From CAYRGQ01 sp964444885 (GTDB taxonomy: Bacteria > Bacteroidota > Bacteroidia > Sphingobacteriales > Sphingobacteriaceae): a stretch of DNA of 26,934 nucleotides. The position numbers were made by a program, and so were the translations under genes. A model generated the notes under the pieces. That model was not told where the DNA came from. It searched no databases and saw only the letters and a list, made by a program, of their open reading frames with translations. The DNA lies in contig CAYUIZ010000031.1 in assembly GCA_964444885.1 (NCBI GenBank), positions 1 through 26,934 of the forward strand, written 5' to 3'. Below are positions 6,524-14,019 of this stretch, piece after piece (within the stretch, counting starts at the first letter, position 1; every line of letters begins with the position of its first letter).

Positions 6524-9052
6524 ATGTCCGTTAAAGGGAACTCTTTCAAAAGAAATGCACCCCAGCCAGGGAAGAGACAGTCAAGGTCGGGAAACAGAAG
6601 GCCACAGCGTCCAAATACCGTTTCCGCATCAGAGGTGGGCGATAAAGCCATCAAGATAGCCGGACTGTTTCTCCTGATCCTATCCGTCTATTTTCTCATT
6701 GCATTCACCTCCTATTTATTCACTTGGCAAGAAGACCAAAGCTATATTTCATCGGCTAACGGCGGTTGGGATACGCTTTTCAAAACGCGCGAGGAGATAG
6801 CGGTCGACGGCGCGCCACCGGTGGTACACAACTGGCTGGGCAAACTTGGCGCCCTACTCGCCCATCAATTTATTTACAAGTGGTTTGGCGTGGCGTCCTT
6901 CATCTTTATCGGCGTATTGTTCATCATCGGCTACCGTTTGCTGTTTAAGGTCAAGATTTTTTCGGCATGGAAACTCCTCGCCTATTCCGGTTTCGGCTTG
7001 CTCTTCCTGTCGGTGGCCTTGGGCTTTATCCACGGTTTTGCATCCCAATATCCGCACTTTCTAGAAGGCGAATTCGGATATTGGAGCAACCGCCTGCTGG
7101 AAGCCCAAATCGGCGTAGCCGGCGTGGGCGGCCTGTTGGTATTCGTACTGCTGACCGCGCTGATCATCATCTTCAACCTCGATTTTAAGTACACGCCCCG
7201 AACTAAGCCCGCCGCGCCTGAGCCGGACGATGTCGTCGCGGCAAACCGTGTGCGCGAGGAAGAGCATTACCTGGAGGAATCGGAATACCGCGTTGATCCA
7301 GTCGAATTCAACGTCAACGGGCTGAAAGAAGAAGAACCCAAAGAAAGGAGACCGCAAGGCGTTTCCAGGCCAGAGGAACCCAAGCCGGATTTTGCGGTGG
7401 CTCCCGTGGAAGTGGCCGAAACACCTGCCGCACGCAATACCGTCAAGCCTGTCGAAACGGCGGGGCCCGCCATGACCGTAGAGACCGTCAAGGAAGAAAA
7501 GGAAGTGGACAAAGCATCCGAACTGGTACAGGAATTCGGGCAATACGACCCCAAGCTGGACCTATCCGGTTATCAGCACCCTGGACTCGACTTGCTGAAC
7601 GATTACGGTTCGGGCAAAATAACGATCAACAACCACGAACTCGAAGAAAACAAAGACAAGATCGTCGAGACCTTGGGCAATTACAACATCGAGATTGACA
7701 AGATCAAGGCCACGATCGGACCGACGGTCACGCTATACGAAATCATTCCGAAACCGGGCGTCCGCATCTCGCGGATTAAAAACCTGGAAGACGACATCGC
7801 ACTGAGCCTTGCTGCCTTGGGAATCCGCATCATCGCACCGATGCCCGGCAAAGGCACTATCGGCATCGAAGTGCCCAACAGCAATCCCGAAATGGTTTCC
7901 ATGCGTTCTGTATTGGCCACGGAGAAATTCCAGCACACGGACATGGATCTCCCCATCGCGCTCGGCAAAACGATTTCCAATGAAGTGTACATTGCCGATT
8001 TGGCCAAAATGCCCCACCTGCTGGTTGCCGGAGCCACAGGACAGGGAAAGTCGGTCGGTATCAACGCCATCCTGACGTCCCTCCTCTACAAGAAGCATCC
8101 TGCCGAACTGAAATTCGTGTTGGTCGACCCTAAAAAGGTCGAATTGTCGCTCTTCAAGAAAATCGAACGCCACTTCTTGGCGAAATTGCCGGACGAAGAA
8201 GACGCCATCATTACCGACACCAAAAAGGTGATCAACACCCTCAACTCGCTGACCATCGAGATGGATGCGCGCTATGACCTATTGAAAGACGGTCAGGTGC
8301 GCAATATCAAAGAGTATAACGCCAAATTCGTCAACCGGAAGCTCAACCCGGAAGAAGGCCACCGCTTCCTGCCTTTTATCGTGCTTGTCGTCGACGAGTT
8401 TGCCGACCTGATGATGACTGCCGGCAAAGAGGTGGAAACGCCCATCGCACGGCTGGCCCAGCTTGCCCGCGCGGTAGGCATACACTTGGTTATCGCCACC
8501 CAGCGTCCATCGGTTAATATTATCACGGGTACGATCAAAGCCAACTTCCCGGCGCGCCTTGCGTTCCGCGTGCTTTCCAAGATTGACTCCCGTACCATCC
8601 TGGATTCGGGCGGAGCCGACCAACTAATCGGGCGCGGCGATATGCTGCTGTCCACCGGCAGTGACCTGATTCGGATTCAATGTGCGTTTGTGGATACGCC
8701 CGAAGTAGACCGTGTATCCGAGTTTATCGGTAGCCAGCGCGGCTATGCCTCAGCGTTCCTGCTGCCGGAGTACGTGGACGAAAATGCCGAAGGTGGCGCG
8801 GCTGACTTTGACAGCAGCGACCGCGACGCCATGTTTGAAGATGCGGCACGCCTCGTGGTCATGCACCAACAAGGCTCTACGTCGCTCATCCAACGCAAGC
8901 TTAAGCTTGGGTACAATCGGGCAGGGCGCATCATCGACCAATTGGAAGCGGCTGGCATAGTAGGCCCGTTCGAAGGCAGCAAGGCCCGTGAAGTTTTATA
9001 CCCTGACGAACATTCATTGGAACAGTTTTTGGATAGTCTAAAGAAAGACTAA
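6524..9052 (+). CDS. ftsK: DNA translocase FtsK/SpoIIIE family
   Basis: Membrane-anchored ATPase that pumps chromosomal DNA at the division septum and helps dimer resolution and divisome assembly. From the chosen start it has 842 residues. Four membrane segments are visible at about 44-66, 120-140, 151-171 and 197-218, after a basic, proline-rich N-terminal tail. An acidic, proline-rich linker spans about 225-340, much shorter than the E. coli linker. The motor carries Walker A GATGQGKS at 503-510 and Walker B with VVDE, D624-E625. The C-terminal gamma winged helix, which reads KOPS-type orienting sequences, covers the last 65 residues or so (LVVMHQQGSTSLIQRKLKLG...). The frame is open to 6470, but the promoter at 6469-6502 favours the ATG at 6524. 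lolA follows after 11 bases, so the two are probably co-transcribed. Confidence 0.96.
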   Translation: MSVKGNSFKRNAPQPGKRQSRSGNRRPQRPNTVSASEVGDKAIKIAGLFLLILSVYFLIAFTSYLFTWQEDQSYISSANGGWDTLFKTREEIAVDGAPPVVHNWLGKLGALLAHQFIYKWFGVASFIFIGVLFIIGYRLLFKVKIFSAWKLLAYSGFGLLFLSVALGFIHGFASQYPHFLEGEFGYWSNRLLEAQIGVAGVGGLLVFVLLTALIIIFNLDFKYTPRTKPAAPEPDDVVAANRVREEEHYLEESEYRVDPVEFNVNGLKEEEPKERRPQGVSRPEEPKPDFAVAPVEVAETPAARNTVKPVETAGPAMTVETVKEEKEVDKASELVQEFGQYDPKLDLSGYQHPGLDLLNDYGSGKITINNHELEENKDKIVETLGNYNIEIDKIKATIGPTVTLYEIIPKPGVRISRIKNLEDDIALSLAALGIRIIAPMPGKGTIGIEVPNSNPEMVSMRSVLATEKFQHTDMDLPIALGKTISNEVYIADLAKMPHLLVAGATGQGKSVGINAILTSLLYKKHPAELKFVLVDPKKVELSLFKKIERHFLAKLPDEEDAIITDTKKVINTLNSLTIEMDARYDLLKDGQVRNIKEYNAKFVNRKLNPEEGHRFLPFIVLVVDEFADLMMTAGKEVETPIARLAQLARAVGIHLVIATQRPSVNIITGTIKANFPARLAFRVLSKIDSRTILDSGGADQLIGRGDMLLSTGSDLIRIQCAFVDTPEVDRVSEFIGSQRGYASAFLLPEYVDENAEGGAADFDSSDRDAMFEDAARLVVMHQQGSTSLIQRKLKLGYNRAGRIIDQLEAAGIVGPFEGSKAREVLYPDEHSLEQFLDSLKKD

Positions 9053-9063
9053 ACATTAACGCG

Positions 9064-9741
9064 ATGAATATACAATGGAAAACTATACAGCACATCTTGT
9101 TGCTCGTATTGCTGGCAAGCGCCGGCGGACAGGTTGCCATGGCACAAAACGATGCCGCCGCCAAGGTGCTCCTCGACAAGGTTTCTAAGCAATACGCAGG
9201 GTACCAAACCGTTCAAGCTGACTTTACGATTAAGGCATCCCAAGGTGACGCACAATCGGCAGCTTATTCGGACCAAGGCAAGCTGCTGATGCAGGCAGCC
9301 ACCAACAAATACCATATCAGCATGGCGGAACAGGACTTGATCAGCGACGGAAAATCGCAGTGGACGGTACTGAAAGATGTAAAAGAAGTGCACGTATCCG
9401 ACGTGGACAATAGCAGCCAAGCTATTTCGCCGACGAACATCTTCTCGTTTTTTGATTCGGGCTACAAATACGTATCGGCCGCAGACGAGCGCGACGGAGG
9501 CATTGCGCTCCATGTTGTCGAGCTTTCGCCAGAAGAGCCGCGCAAGTCCCAGTATTTTAAAATCAAACTGCGAATCAACAAAGCGGACAACCTGATTCGG
9601 GACGTGACGGTGTTTGACAAAAACGGAACGCGCTACACCTATGAAATCCAGAATTTCAAGGCAAACCCAACGGTAGCGGCTAGCAAATTCGCGTTTAGCA
9701 CGCAGGCCTATCCGGGTATGGAAATCGTCGACTTGCGTTAA
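9064..9741 (+). CDS. lolA: Outer membrane lipoprotein carrier protein LolA-like
   Basis: 225 residues. A signal peptide ends near AMA-Q (cleavage after residue 27). The mature part, AAKVLLDKVSKQYAGYQTVQADFTIKA, followed by GKLLMQAATNKYHISM, has the opening pattern of the LolA half-barrel that ferries lipoproteins through the periplasm from LolCDE to the outer membrane. In Bacteroidota no LolB is generally found, so delivery to the outer membrane must work differently. The gene lies 11 bases behind ftsK, the same neighbour order as in E. coli and other Proteobacteria (ftsK-lolA), which strengthens the call. A strong terminator follows 20 bases after the stop. Sequence similarity between LolA homologues is low, so the exact partner set is inferred. 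Confidence 0.88.
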   Translation: MNIQWKTIQHILLLVLLASAGGQVAMAQNDAAAKVLLDKVSKQYAGYQTVQADFTIKASQGDAQSAAYSDQGKLLMQAATNKYHISMAEQDLISDGKSQWTVLKDVKEVHVSDVDNSSQAISPTNIFSFFDSGYKYVSAADERDGGIALHVVELSPEEPRKSQYFKIKLRINKADNLIRDVTVFDKNGTRYTYEIQNFKANPTVAASKFAFSTQAYPGMEIVDLR

Positions 9742-9761
9742 CAAACGGACCAGACGGGCAT

Positions 9762-9799
9762 AAAAAAAGGCTTTGGTGAAAAATCCAAAGCCTTTTTTT
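9762..9799. terminator. Bidirectional terminator between lolA and the lytic transglycosylase gene
   Basis: A perfect 15-base-pair stem (9762-9776 with 9785-9799) has an 8-base loop. It has seven A at its left foot and seven T at its right foot, so it forms a hairpin plus U-tract in both directions. It lies between convergent genes. Confidence 0.93.
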
Positions 9800-9827
9800 C
9801 GTTATTCGCGGTAAGACGCGTTCCGGA

Positions 9828-10661
9828 CTAGAGCCGATTCACGTGAGCTTCGTTTGCGGTTGCTTCTTGCTGGGCTTGGGCCATGATCGTCCTGCCGCGG
9901 TTGTAACCGTGTTGCTCGGGATTTTCGATTATGGCCTTCATCGAAACGAGTTTATACACATACGCATTCGTTTCCTTATTGATGTTCAGCGTGAAATAAT
10001 CCTGCTTGCCTTGGGCCTTGATGGCACGCGACAGACGACCTTCCCCAACGTTGTACGCAGCAGCCACCAACGTCCAGTCGCCAAATTCGCGATGGAGTGC
10101 CTTGAGGTACTTCGCGGCGGCACGGGTAGATTTCTCAAGGTCTTGGCGTTCGTCGACCTCCTCGTCTACGCGCAAGCCGAACGAACGCGCCGTGGCGGGC
10201 ATAAACTGCCAATAACCAGACGCCCCTTTATGCGATGACGTGCCACGAGCCAGACCGCTCTCTACCAAAGGAATGTATTTGAAATCTTCGGGGATGCCAT
10301 GCGCCTTGAGAATCGACGCTACCTTGGGGAGTGCACTAGCGGCCACCCGATGCAGCCGGTACGTGCGCGTGTTGTTGTAAGACAGGGTGCGCAGGTGCCT
10401 GCGCAGCGTATTTTCCACCCGCTCATTATCGACAGGCAATTCTTTGTCTACAAAGCTTAGGGATGCGAAGTACGAAGACCGCGCATTTTCAGCTTTCGTG
10501 TCGGCTGCAGCTCCCTTCATCTCGCTCACCATCCGCTCGGCCTTCCGTGCTTCCTTGACGATGTGATCGTCGGTCGGTACAGCGTTGTTGTACGAATACA
10601 ACTTGGCGGCAAGCACGAACATGAGAACTACACTGCTACACAGCAATTGTTTTTTTATCAT
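9828..10661 (-). CDS. Lytic transglycosylase, SLT/MltD-like (GH23)
   Basis: 277 residues. An N-terminal hydrophobic segment at about residues 5-23 acts as a signal peptide or anchor. The GH23 domain starts near 110: IPLVESGLARG holds the catalytic glutamate E134, GYWQFMPATARSFGL at 149-163 is the core motif, and AAYNVGEGRL at 201-210 is the third. The enzyme cleaves peptidoglycan between MurNAc and GlcNAc, leaving an anhydro-MurNAc end, and serves wall turnover in the periplasm. Compared with MltD it lacks C-terminal LysM repeats: after the domain only about 40 residues, rich in Q, A and N, remain. The gene stands alone, with a well-formed promoter at 10734-10765 and a leader of about 66 bases. 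Confidence 0.93.
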   Translation of the reverse strand: MIKKQLLCSSVVLMFVLAAKLYSYNNAVPTDDHIVKEARKAERMVSEMKGAAADTKAENARSSYFASLSFVDKELPVDNERVENTLRRHLRTLSYNNTRTYRLHRVAASALPKVASILKAHGIPEDFKYIPLVESGLARGTSSHKGASGYWQFMPATARSFGLRVDEEVDERQDLEKSTRAAAKYLKALHREFGDWTLVAAAYNVGEGRLSRAIKAQGKQDYFTLNINKETNAYVYKLVSMKAIIENPEQHGYNRGRTIMAQAQQEATANEAHVNRL

Positions 10662-10733
10662 TCAGTTCCTCTTCTGATAAATCTGGCCCAAAAAATAAGA
10701 GGGGCGAAACTTACCTTGATTAGAAAGACGGGG

Positions 10734-10765
10734 CAAAGGTAAAAAATATCAGCTTAATCTCCAAA
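10734..10765 (-). promoter_or_regulatory. Promoter for the lytic transglycosylase gene
   Basis: On the minus strand TTTG (10765-10762) and TACCTTTG (10741-10734) are separated by 20 bases, a textbook Bacteroidota -33/-7 pair. The start of transcription is expected near 10727. Confidence 0.7.
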
Positions 10766-10871
10766 CAGTTACAAAATAGTGTTTGCTAATTTGGAAAATT
10801 TAACATATTTTAACGGGTTGCTTTCGACTATAAAATTCAGGCACTTAGGCATTTTGACCGTATATTTTGAC

Positions 10872-10879
10872 TACCTTTG
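10872..10879 (+). promoter_or_regulatory. Candidate -7 box for the pseudouridine synthase gene
   Basis: TACCTTTG matches TAnnTTTG fully. A TTTTG at 10852-10856 lies 15 bases upstream, slightly closer than usual. The predicted start near 10886 leaves a leader of about 24 bases before the ATG at 10910. Confidence 0.55.
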
Positions 10880-10909
10880 CAACTTGTCTTGCTTAAGTTA
10901 ACAACGATC

Positions 10910-12358
10910 ATGCCATTCAACAATAAAAGGAATAGTCGCGACGACAAATCCGGCACCCCCCGGCGCTCAGCGCCCTCTACCTCCGCTAGCAGAAAAAGCT
11001 ACCGGGAAGACAGTAATCCACGAAACGACCAACGTTCAGCGCCTGACGGCAGGCCGTCTTTCCCGTCCAAATCGGACAAGCCTTTTCGCGGATCGCCCAA
11101 GTGGCGGGACGAGGGCCCCGGAGCCAACCGTTTTGGTGACCGTGACAAAAATCGCTTCTCGGACGACCGTCGCCAGCACGATGATCGTCCCCAGCATCGA
11201 TCGGACAACCGCGACAACCCTGGAAACCGCCGTTTTGGCGACGATCGTCCAAAATTTTCGTCAGACAGACCCGAGCGCACGGGCAACCGACGCTATAACG
11301 ATGACCGCCCCCGGTTTGGGTCGGACAACCGCGACAAACCCACGAACCGCCGTTTTGGCGACGATCGTCCAAAATTTTCGTCAGACAGACCCGGGCGTAC
11401 GGGCGACCGGCGCTATAACGATGACCGCCCCCGGTTTGGGTCGGACAACCGCGACAAACCCACGAACCGCCGTTTTGGCGACGATCGTCCAAAATTTTCG
11501 TCAGACAGACCCGGGCGTACGGGCGACCGGCGCTACGACGATCGCCCCCGGTTTGACGCAGACGGGCGCGGAAAAGGCACCACGATGCGCAAGCGCCAGG
11601 GCAGCGCGTCGTCCCGTACAAGCGGAACACCGGAAGACAACGGCCTGATCAGGCTCAACCGTTATATCGCGAATGCCGGAATCTGTTCGCGCCGCAAGGC
11701 CGACGAACTGATCGAAGCGGGCGTCGTATCCGTCAACGGCACCGTCGTTACGGAACTGGGCACCAAAGTAGATCCCGCCAAGGATGACGTGCGCTACAAT
11801 GGCGAGCGCCTCCGGCGCGAAAAACTGGTCTACGTACTGCTCAATAAGCCGAAAGATTATATCACCACCATGGATGACCCCCAGGAGCGCCGCACCGTCA
11901 TGCATTTGGTGGAGAAAGCGTCTAGCGAACGGATTTATCCCGTTGGCCGGTTAGACCGCAATACGCAGGGTCTGCTACTCATGACCAATGACGGCGGGTT
12001 GGCCGAAAAACTGGCGCACCCACGCAACAATATCAGCAAGATATACCATGTGGAGCTGACCAAAAACCTTAACCAGGGCGACTTGAACAAGATTGCTTTC
12101 GGACTGGAACTGGAGGACGGCTTCGTTAAACCCGACGACATCAGCTATGTGCAGGGTGGCAGTAAACGGGAGATAGGCATACAGATACACAGCGGCAAAA
12201 ACCGGATTGTGCGCCGGATATTCGAGCACCTCGGTTATGAAGTGATCAAGCTAGACCGCGTTGTCTATGCCCACCTGACCAAAAAGGACCTGCCCCGTGG
12301 CCGCTGGCGATACTTAACTGACAAGGAAATCATCCAGCTCAAGCACTTCTCTAAATAA
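10910..12358 (+). CDS. 23S/16S rRNA pseudouridine synthase, RluB/RsuA family, with repetitive disordered N-terminus
   Basis: 482 residues. The C-terminal half is a standard RsuA/RluB/E/F enzyme, which isomerises a specific rRNA uridine. The S4 RNA-binding domain starts near residue 247 (IRLNRYIANAGICSRRKADE), and the catalytic motif GRLDRNTQGLLLMTNDG has the nucleophile D349. RluB (23S) is the closest guess; the exact target cannot be read from sequence. The first 246 residues are highly charged, rich in R, D, N, S, G and P, without hydrophobic core, and include a 40-residue tandem repeat at about 98-217. Such RG/RD-rich extensions suggest loose RNA or ribosome binding. The ATG at 10910 is chosen over a TTG at 10877, which overlaps the promoter box. 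A MazG-like gene follows 40 bases later. Confidence 0.92.
   Translation: MPFNNKRNSRDDKSGTPRRSAPSTSASRKSYREDSNPRNDQRSAPDGRPSFPSKSDKPFRGSPKWRDEGPGANRFGDRDKNRFSDDRRQHDDRPQHRSDNRDNPGNRRFGDDRPKFSSDRPERTGNRRYNDDRPRFGSDNRDKPTNRRFGDDRPKFSSDRPGRTGDRRYNDDRPRFGSDNRDKPTNRRFGDDRPKFSSDRPGRTGDRRYDDRPRFDADGRGKGTTMRKRQGSASSRTSGTPEDNGLIRLNRYIANAGICSRRKADELIEAGVVSVNGTVVTELGTKVDPAKDDVRYNGERLRREKLVYVLLNKPKDYITTMDDPQERRTVMHLVEKASSERIYPVGRLDRNTQGLLLMTNDGGLAEKLAHPRNNISKIYHVELTKNLNQGDLNKIAFGLELEDGFVKPDDISYVQGGSKREIGIQIHSGKNRIVRRIFEHLGYEVIKLDRVVYAHLTKKDLPRGRWRYLTDKEIIQLKHFSK
11201..11560 (+). repeat. Tandem 120-base in-frame repeat, about three copies
   Basis: Copies begin at 11201, 11321 and 11441. Positions 11441-11535 are identical to 11321-11415 (95 bases). 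The first copy differs from the second at several sites, and the third diverges after 11535, where one codon is missing. The unit is exactly 40 codons, so gain or loss keeps the frame. It encodes the pattern NRRFGDDRPKFSSDRPG followed by RTGDRRYNDDRPRFGSDN in the linker of the pseudouridine synthase. Confidence 0.95.
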
Positions 12359-12398
12359 TCGGCGCTGCGTATTAGCCGTAAATCCGTATTTTAGCATC

Positions 12399-12869
12399 AT
12401 GACAGACCCTAAATCCCTTACTTCGGTAGCCGAATTCCATAAGACGTTTAAGCATCCAATCCTACCTGCTCCAACAATTCCTGATGAGCAACGCTGCAAA
12501 CTGCGCGTATCGCTCATCGCAGAAGAGCTGAAGGAACTGGAGGAGGCTATCGCTAATAACGACTTGGTGGAGGTGGCGGATGCGCTATGCGACATACAAT
12601 ACGTATTGTCAGGCGCTGTGCTGGAGTTTGGGCTGGCGGATAAATTTGCCACGCTGTTTGACGAGGTACAACGCTCCAACATGAGCAAGGCGTGCAAGAC
12701 CGTGGAAGAAGCCGAGGAAACCGTTAAATATTATTCGGAACAGCGCAATACGCCTTGTTTTTACGAAGAGCAGGACGGGTTGTATCTTGTTTACCGCACG
12801 GAGGACCGCAAGACGCTGAAGTCCGTCCGGTATTCACCTGCCGATTTAGCACGAATTTTAGGGAAATAA
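12399..12869 (+). CDS. MazG-like nucleotide pyrophosphohydrolase (PRA-PH/all-alpha NTP-PPase superfamily)
   Basis: 156 residues. The all-alpha NTP pyrophosphatase signature EExxE...ExxD is present: E42, E43 and E46 (AEELKELEEA), then E58, D61 and D65 (VEVADALCDI), all needed to bind magnesium and the triphosphate. Such enzymes split nucleoside triphosphates or related compounds, such as phosphoribosyl-ATP, into the monophosphate and pyrophosphate. The remaining part, including YLVYRTEDRKTLKSVRYSPADL at the end, resembles the Bacteroidota phosphoribosyl-ATP pyrophosphohydrolase-like proteins that lie outside his operons, so a housecleaning role is more likely than histidine synthesis; this is inference. 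A degenerate -7-like TATTTTAG (12387-12394) lies just before the ATG. The gene could also be read through from the pseudouridine synthase gene 40 bases upstream, and it converges on the radical SAM gene with a gap of 18 bases. Confidence 0.85.
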   Translation: MTDPKSLTSVAEFHKTFKHPILPAPTIPDEQRCKLRVSLIAEELKELEEAIANNDLVEVADALCDIQYVLSGAVLEFGLADKFATLFDEVQRSNMSKACKTVEEAEETVKYYSEQRNTPCFYEEQDGLYLVYRTEDRKTLKSVRYSPADLARILGK

Positions 12870-12887
12870 GCGCAGCACTGCTGCGGC

Positions 12888-13865
12888 CTAGCCGGCACTG
12901 GAGAGGGCGGGGCGGTATGCGCTCCCTTGCACAATGCCTCGGCGTTCGAATTCCTTGTCGATATAAGTCTGTACCGCTGATTTGCCCTTGTCCCAACGGG
13001 GAGCAATCAGCAGTTCCAAGTCGGCCAATCCGAAAAGACGTTGGATAACGATATCCGGACGCAACAATGGGATAAAATCGCAAAGGAAATCCGTGTAGCT
13101 TTCCAAGCTGAACAACTCGAACGGCTCCCGCTTGTAGTGCACCCCCATGATCGATCCTTCAACGATATGAAGATGATGAAGCTTGATGAATTTTATCTGC
13201 GGAAAACGATTGACTTCATCGGCATAACGCAACATCATTTCCCGCGATTCCCACGGAAAACCAAAGATCGTATGCACACAGGCATCCACTGGACTATTGC
13301 TGACGAGGGCTAATGCCGTTTCGAGTTCTTCGTGCGAGCAGCCGCGGTTTATCCGGTTGAGGGTATCGTTGTAAATAGACTCCATCCCCATTTCCAAATC
13401 CACATCGTAGCGATCCACGTAACTTTCCAGCAACGCCACCTTTTCAAAATCTATACAATCGGGGCGTGTCCCCACGGATAGCCCCACGATCTGGCCAGGC
13501 GCGACCCGTTCGGCTTCGGCAAGCGCCTCGTCATACAGGGCCTTCAGGTAATGCGCGGGCGCGTAGGTGTTCGTATTGGGCTGAAAATAAATAATAAAAC
13601 GCTCAGCCCCGTACCCATTGACCGCCCGCCGAATCCCTTCCGCTACTTGCTCCTGTATGGTAGGCAGTTTGCGCGCGGAATCGGGCGTGAAGGAATCTAC
13701 GTTGCAGTAGGTACATCCGCCGTATCCCTTGCTTCCGTCACGGTTGGGGCAGGTAAAGTGCCCGTCAACAATTACCTTGAATACGCGCTTGCCGTCGTAT
13801 TTCTCACGCAGATAGTTACCATACCGCTGGTAGGTCTGCCCTACCTTATCGAGTTGCGTTGCCAT
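12888..13865 (-). CDS. Radical SAM protein, TIGR01212 (YhcC-like) family
   Basis: 325 residues from the chosen ATG. The cluster-binding cysteines are C39, C51 and C54 in TCPNRDG...GGCTYCN, the wide spacing (eleven residues, then CxxC) typical of the TIGR01212 branch rather than CxxxCxxC. Further family features are IIYFQPNTNTYAP, GLSVGTRPDC, DLEMGMES and HTIFGFPWE. Members cleave S-adenosylmethionine to start radical chemistry; the substrate of this family is not established. The frame stays open to 13907, but a -7 box (13881-13874) and its -33 element occupy that stretch, so the ATG at 13865, which gives MATQLDKVGQTYQRYG, is preferred. The message would then be nearly leaderless. The gene is transcribed away from the rpoC terminator and convergent with the MazG-like gene. 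Confidence 0.92.
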   Translation of the reverse strand: MATQLDKVGQTYQRYGNYLREKYDGKRVFKVIVDGHFTCPNRDGSKGYGGCTYCNVDSFTPDSARKLPTIQEQVAEGIRRAVNGYGAERFIIYFQPNTNTYAPAHYLKALYDEALAEAERVAPGQIVGLSVGTRPDCIDFEKVALLESYVDRYDVDLEMGMESIYNDTLNRINRGCSHEELETALALVSNSPVDACVHTIFGFPWESREMMLRYADEVNRFPQIKFIKLHHLHIVEGSIMGVHYKREPFELFSLESYTDFLCDFIPLLRPDIVIQRLFGLADLELLIAPRWDKGKSAVQTYIDKEFERRGIVQGSAYRPALSSAG

Positions 13866-13873
13866 AATAAATG

Positions 13874-13907
13874 CAAAGATACGGGATAGATACGAGACGT
13901 GGGGCAA
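13874..13907 (-). promoter_or_regulatory. Promoter for the radical SAM gene
   Basis: On the minus strand TTG (13907-13905) and TATCTTTG (13881-13874) are separated by 23 bases. The -7 box ends eight bases before the ATG, so the transcript would start about two bases before the start codon. Confidence 0.55.
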
Positions 13908-13955
13908 CAGATTTGAGTTGCAATACGCCGCAAGACGTGGGATGCCGTTTTGGGC

Positions 13956-13992
13956 AAAAAAAAACCTGCCAGTAAAAGGACACTGGCAGGTT
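13956..13992 (-). terminator. Terminator of the rpoBC operon
   Basis: On the minus strand an 11-base-pair perfect stem (13992-13982 with 13973-13963) with an 8-base loop is followed by a run of nine T (13964-13956, overlapping the stem foot). It lies 28 bases past the rpoC stop codon. Confidence 0.92.
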
Positions 13993-14019
13993 GTGTTTTA
14001 TCTGTCGATAGAAGGGCGC

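Noticed and set aside
11201..11560. Possible CRISPR array because of regular repeats
   Set aside because: The repeat is a contiguous 120-base in-frame duplication without unique spacers and lies inside a gene.
11133..11648. 171-codon frame in another phase within the pseudouridine synthase repeat
   Set aside because: It is open only because the 120-base repeat lacks stops in that phase; the true frame leads into the S4 and catalytic domains.
12871..12885. Short GC hairpin between the MazG-like and radical SAM genes as a terminator
   Set aside because: The stem is only five base pairs with no T-tract on either side.
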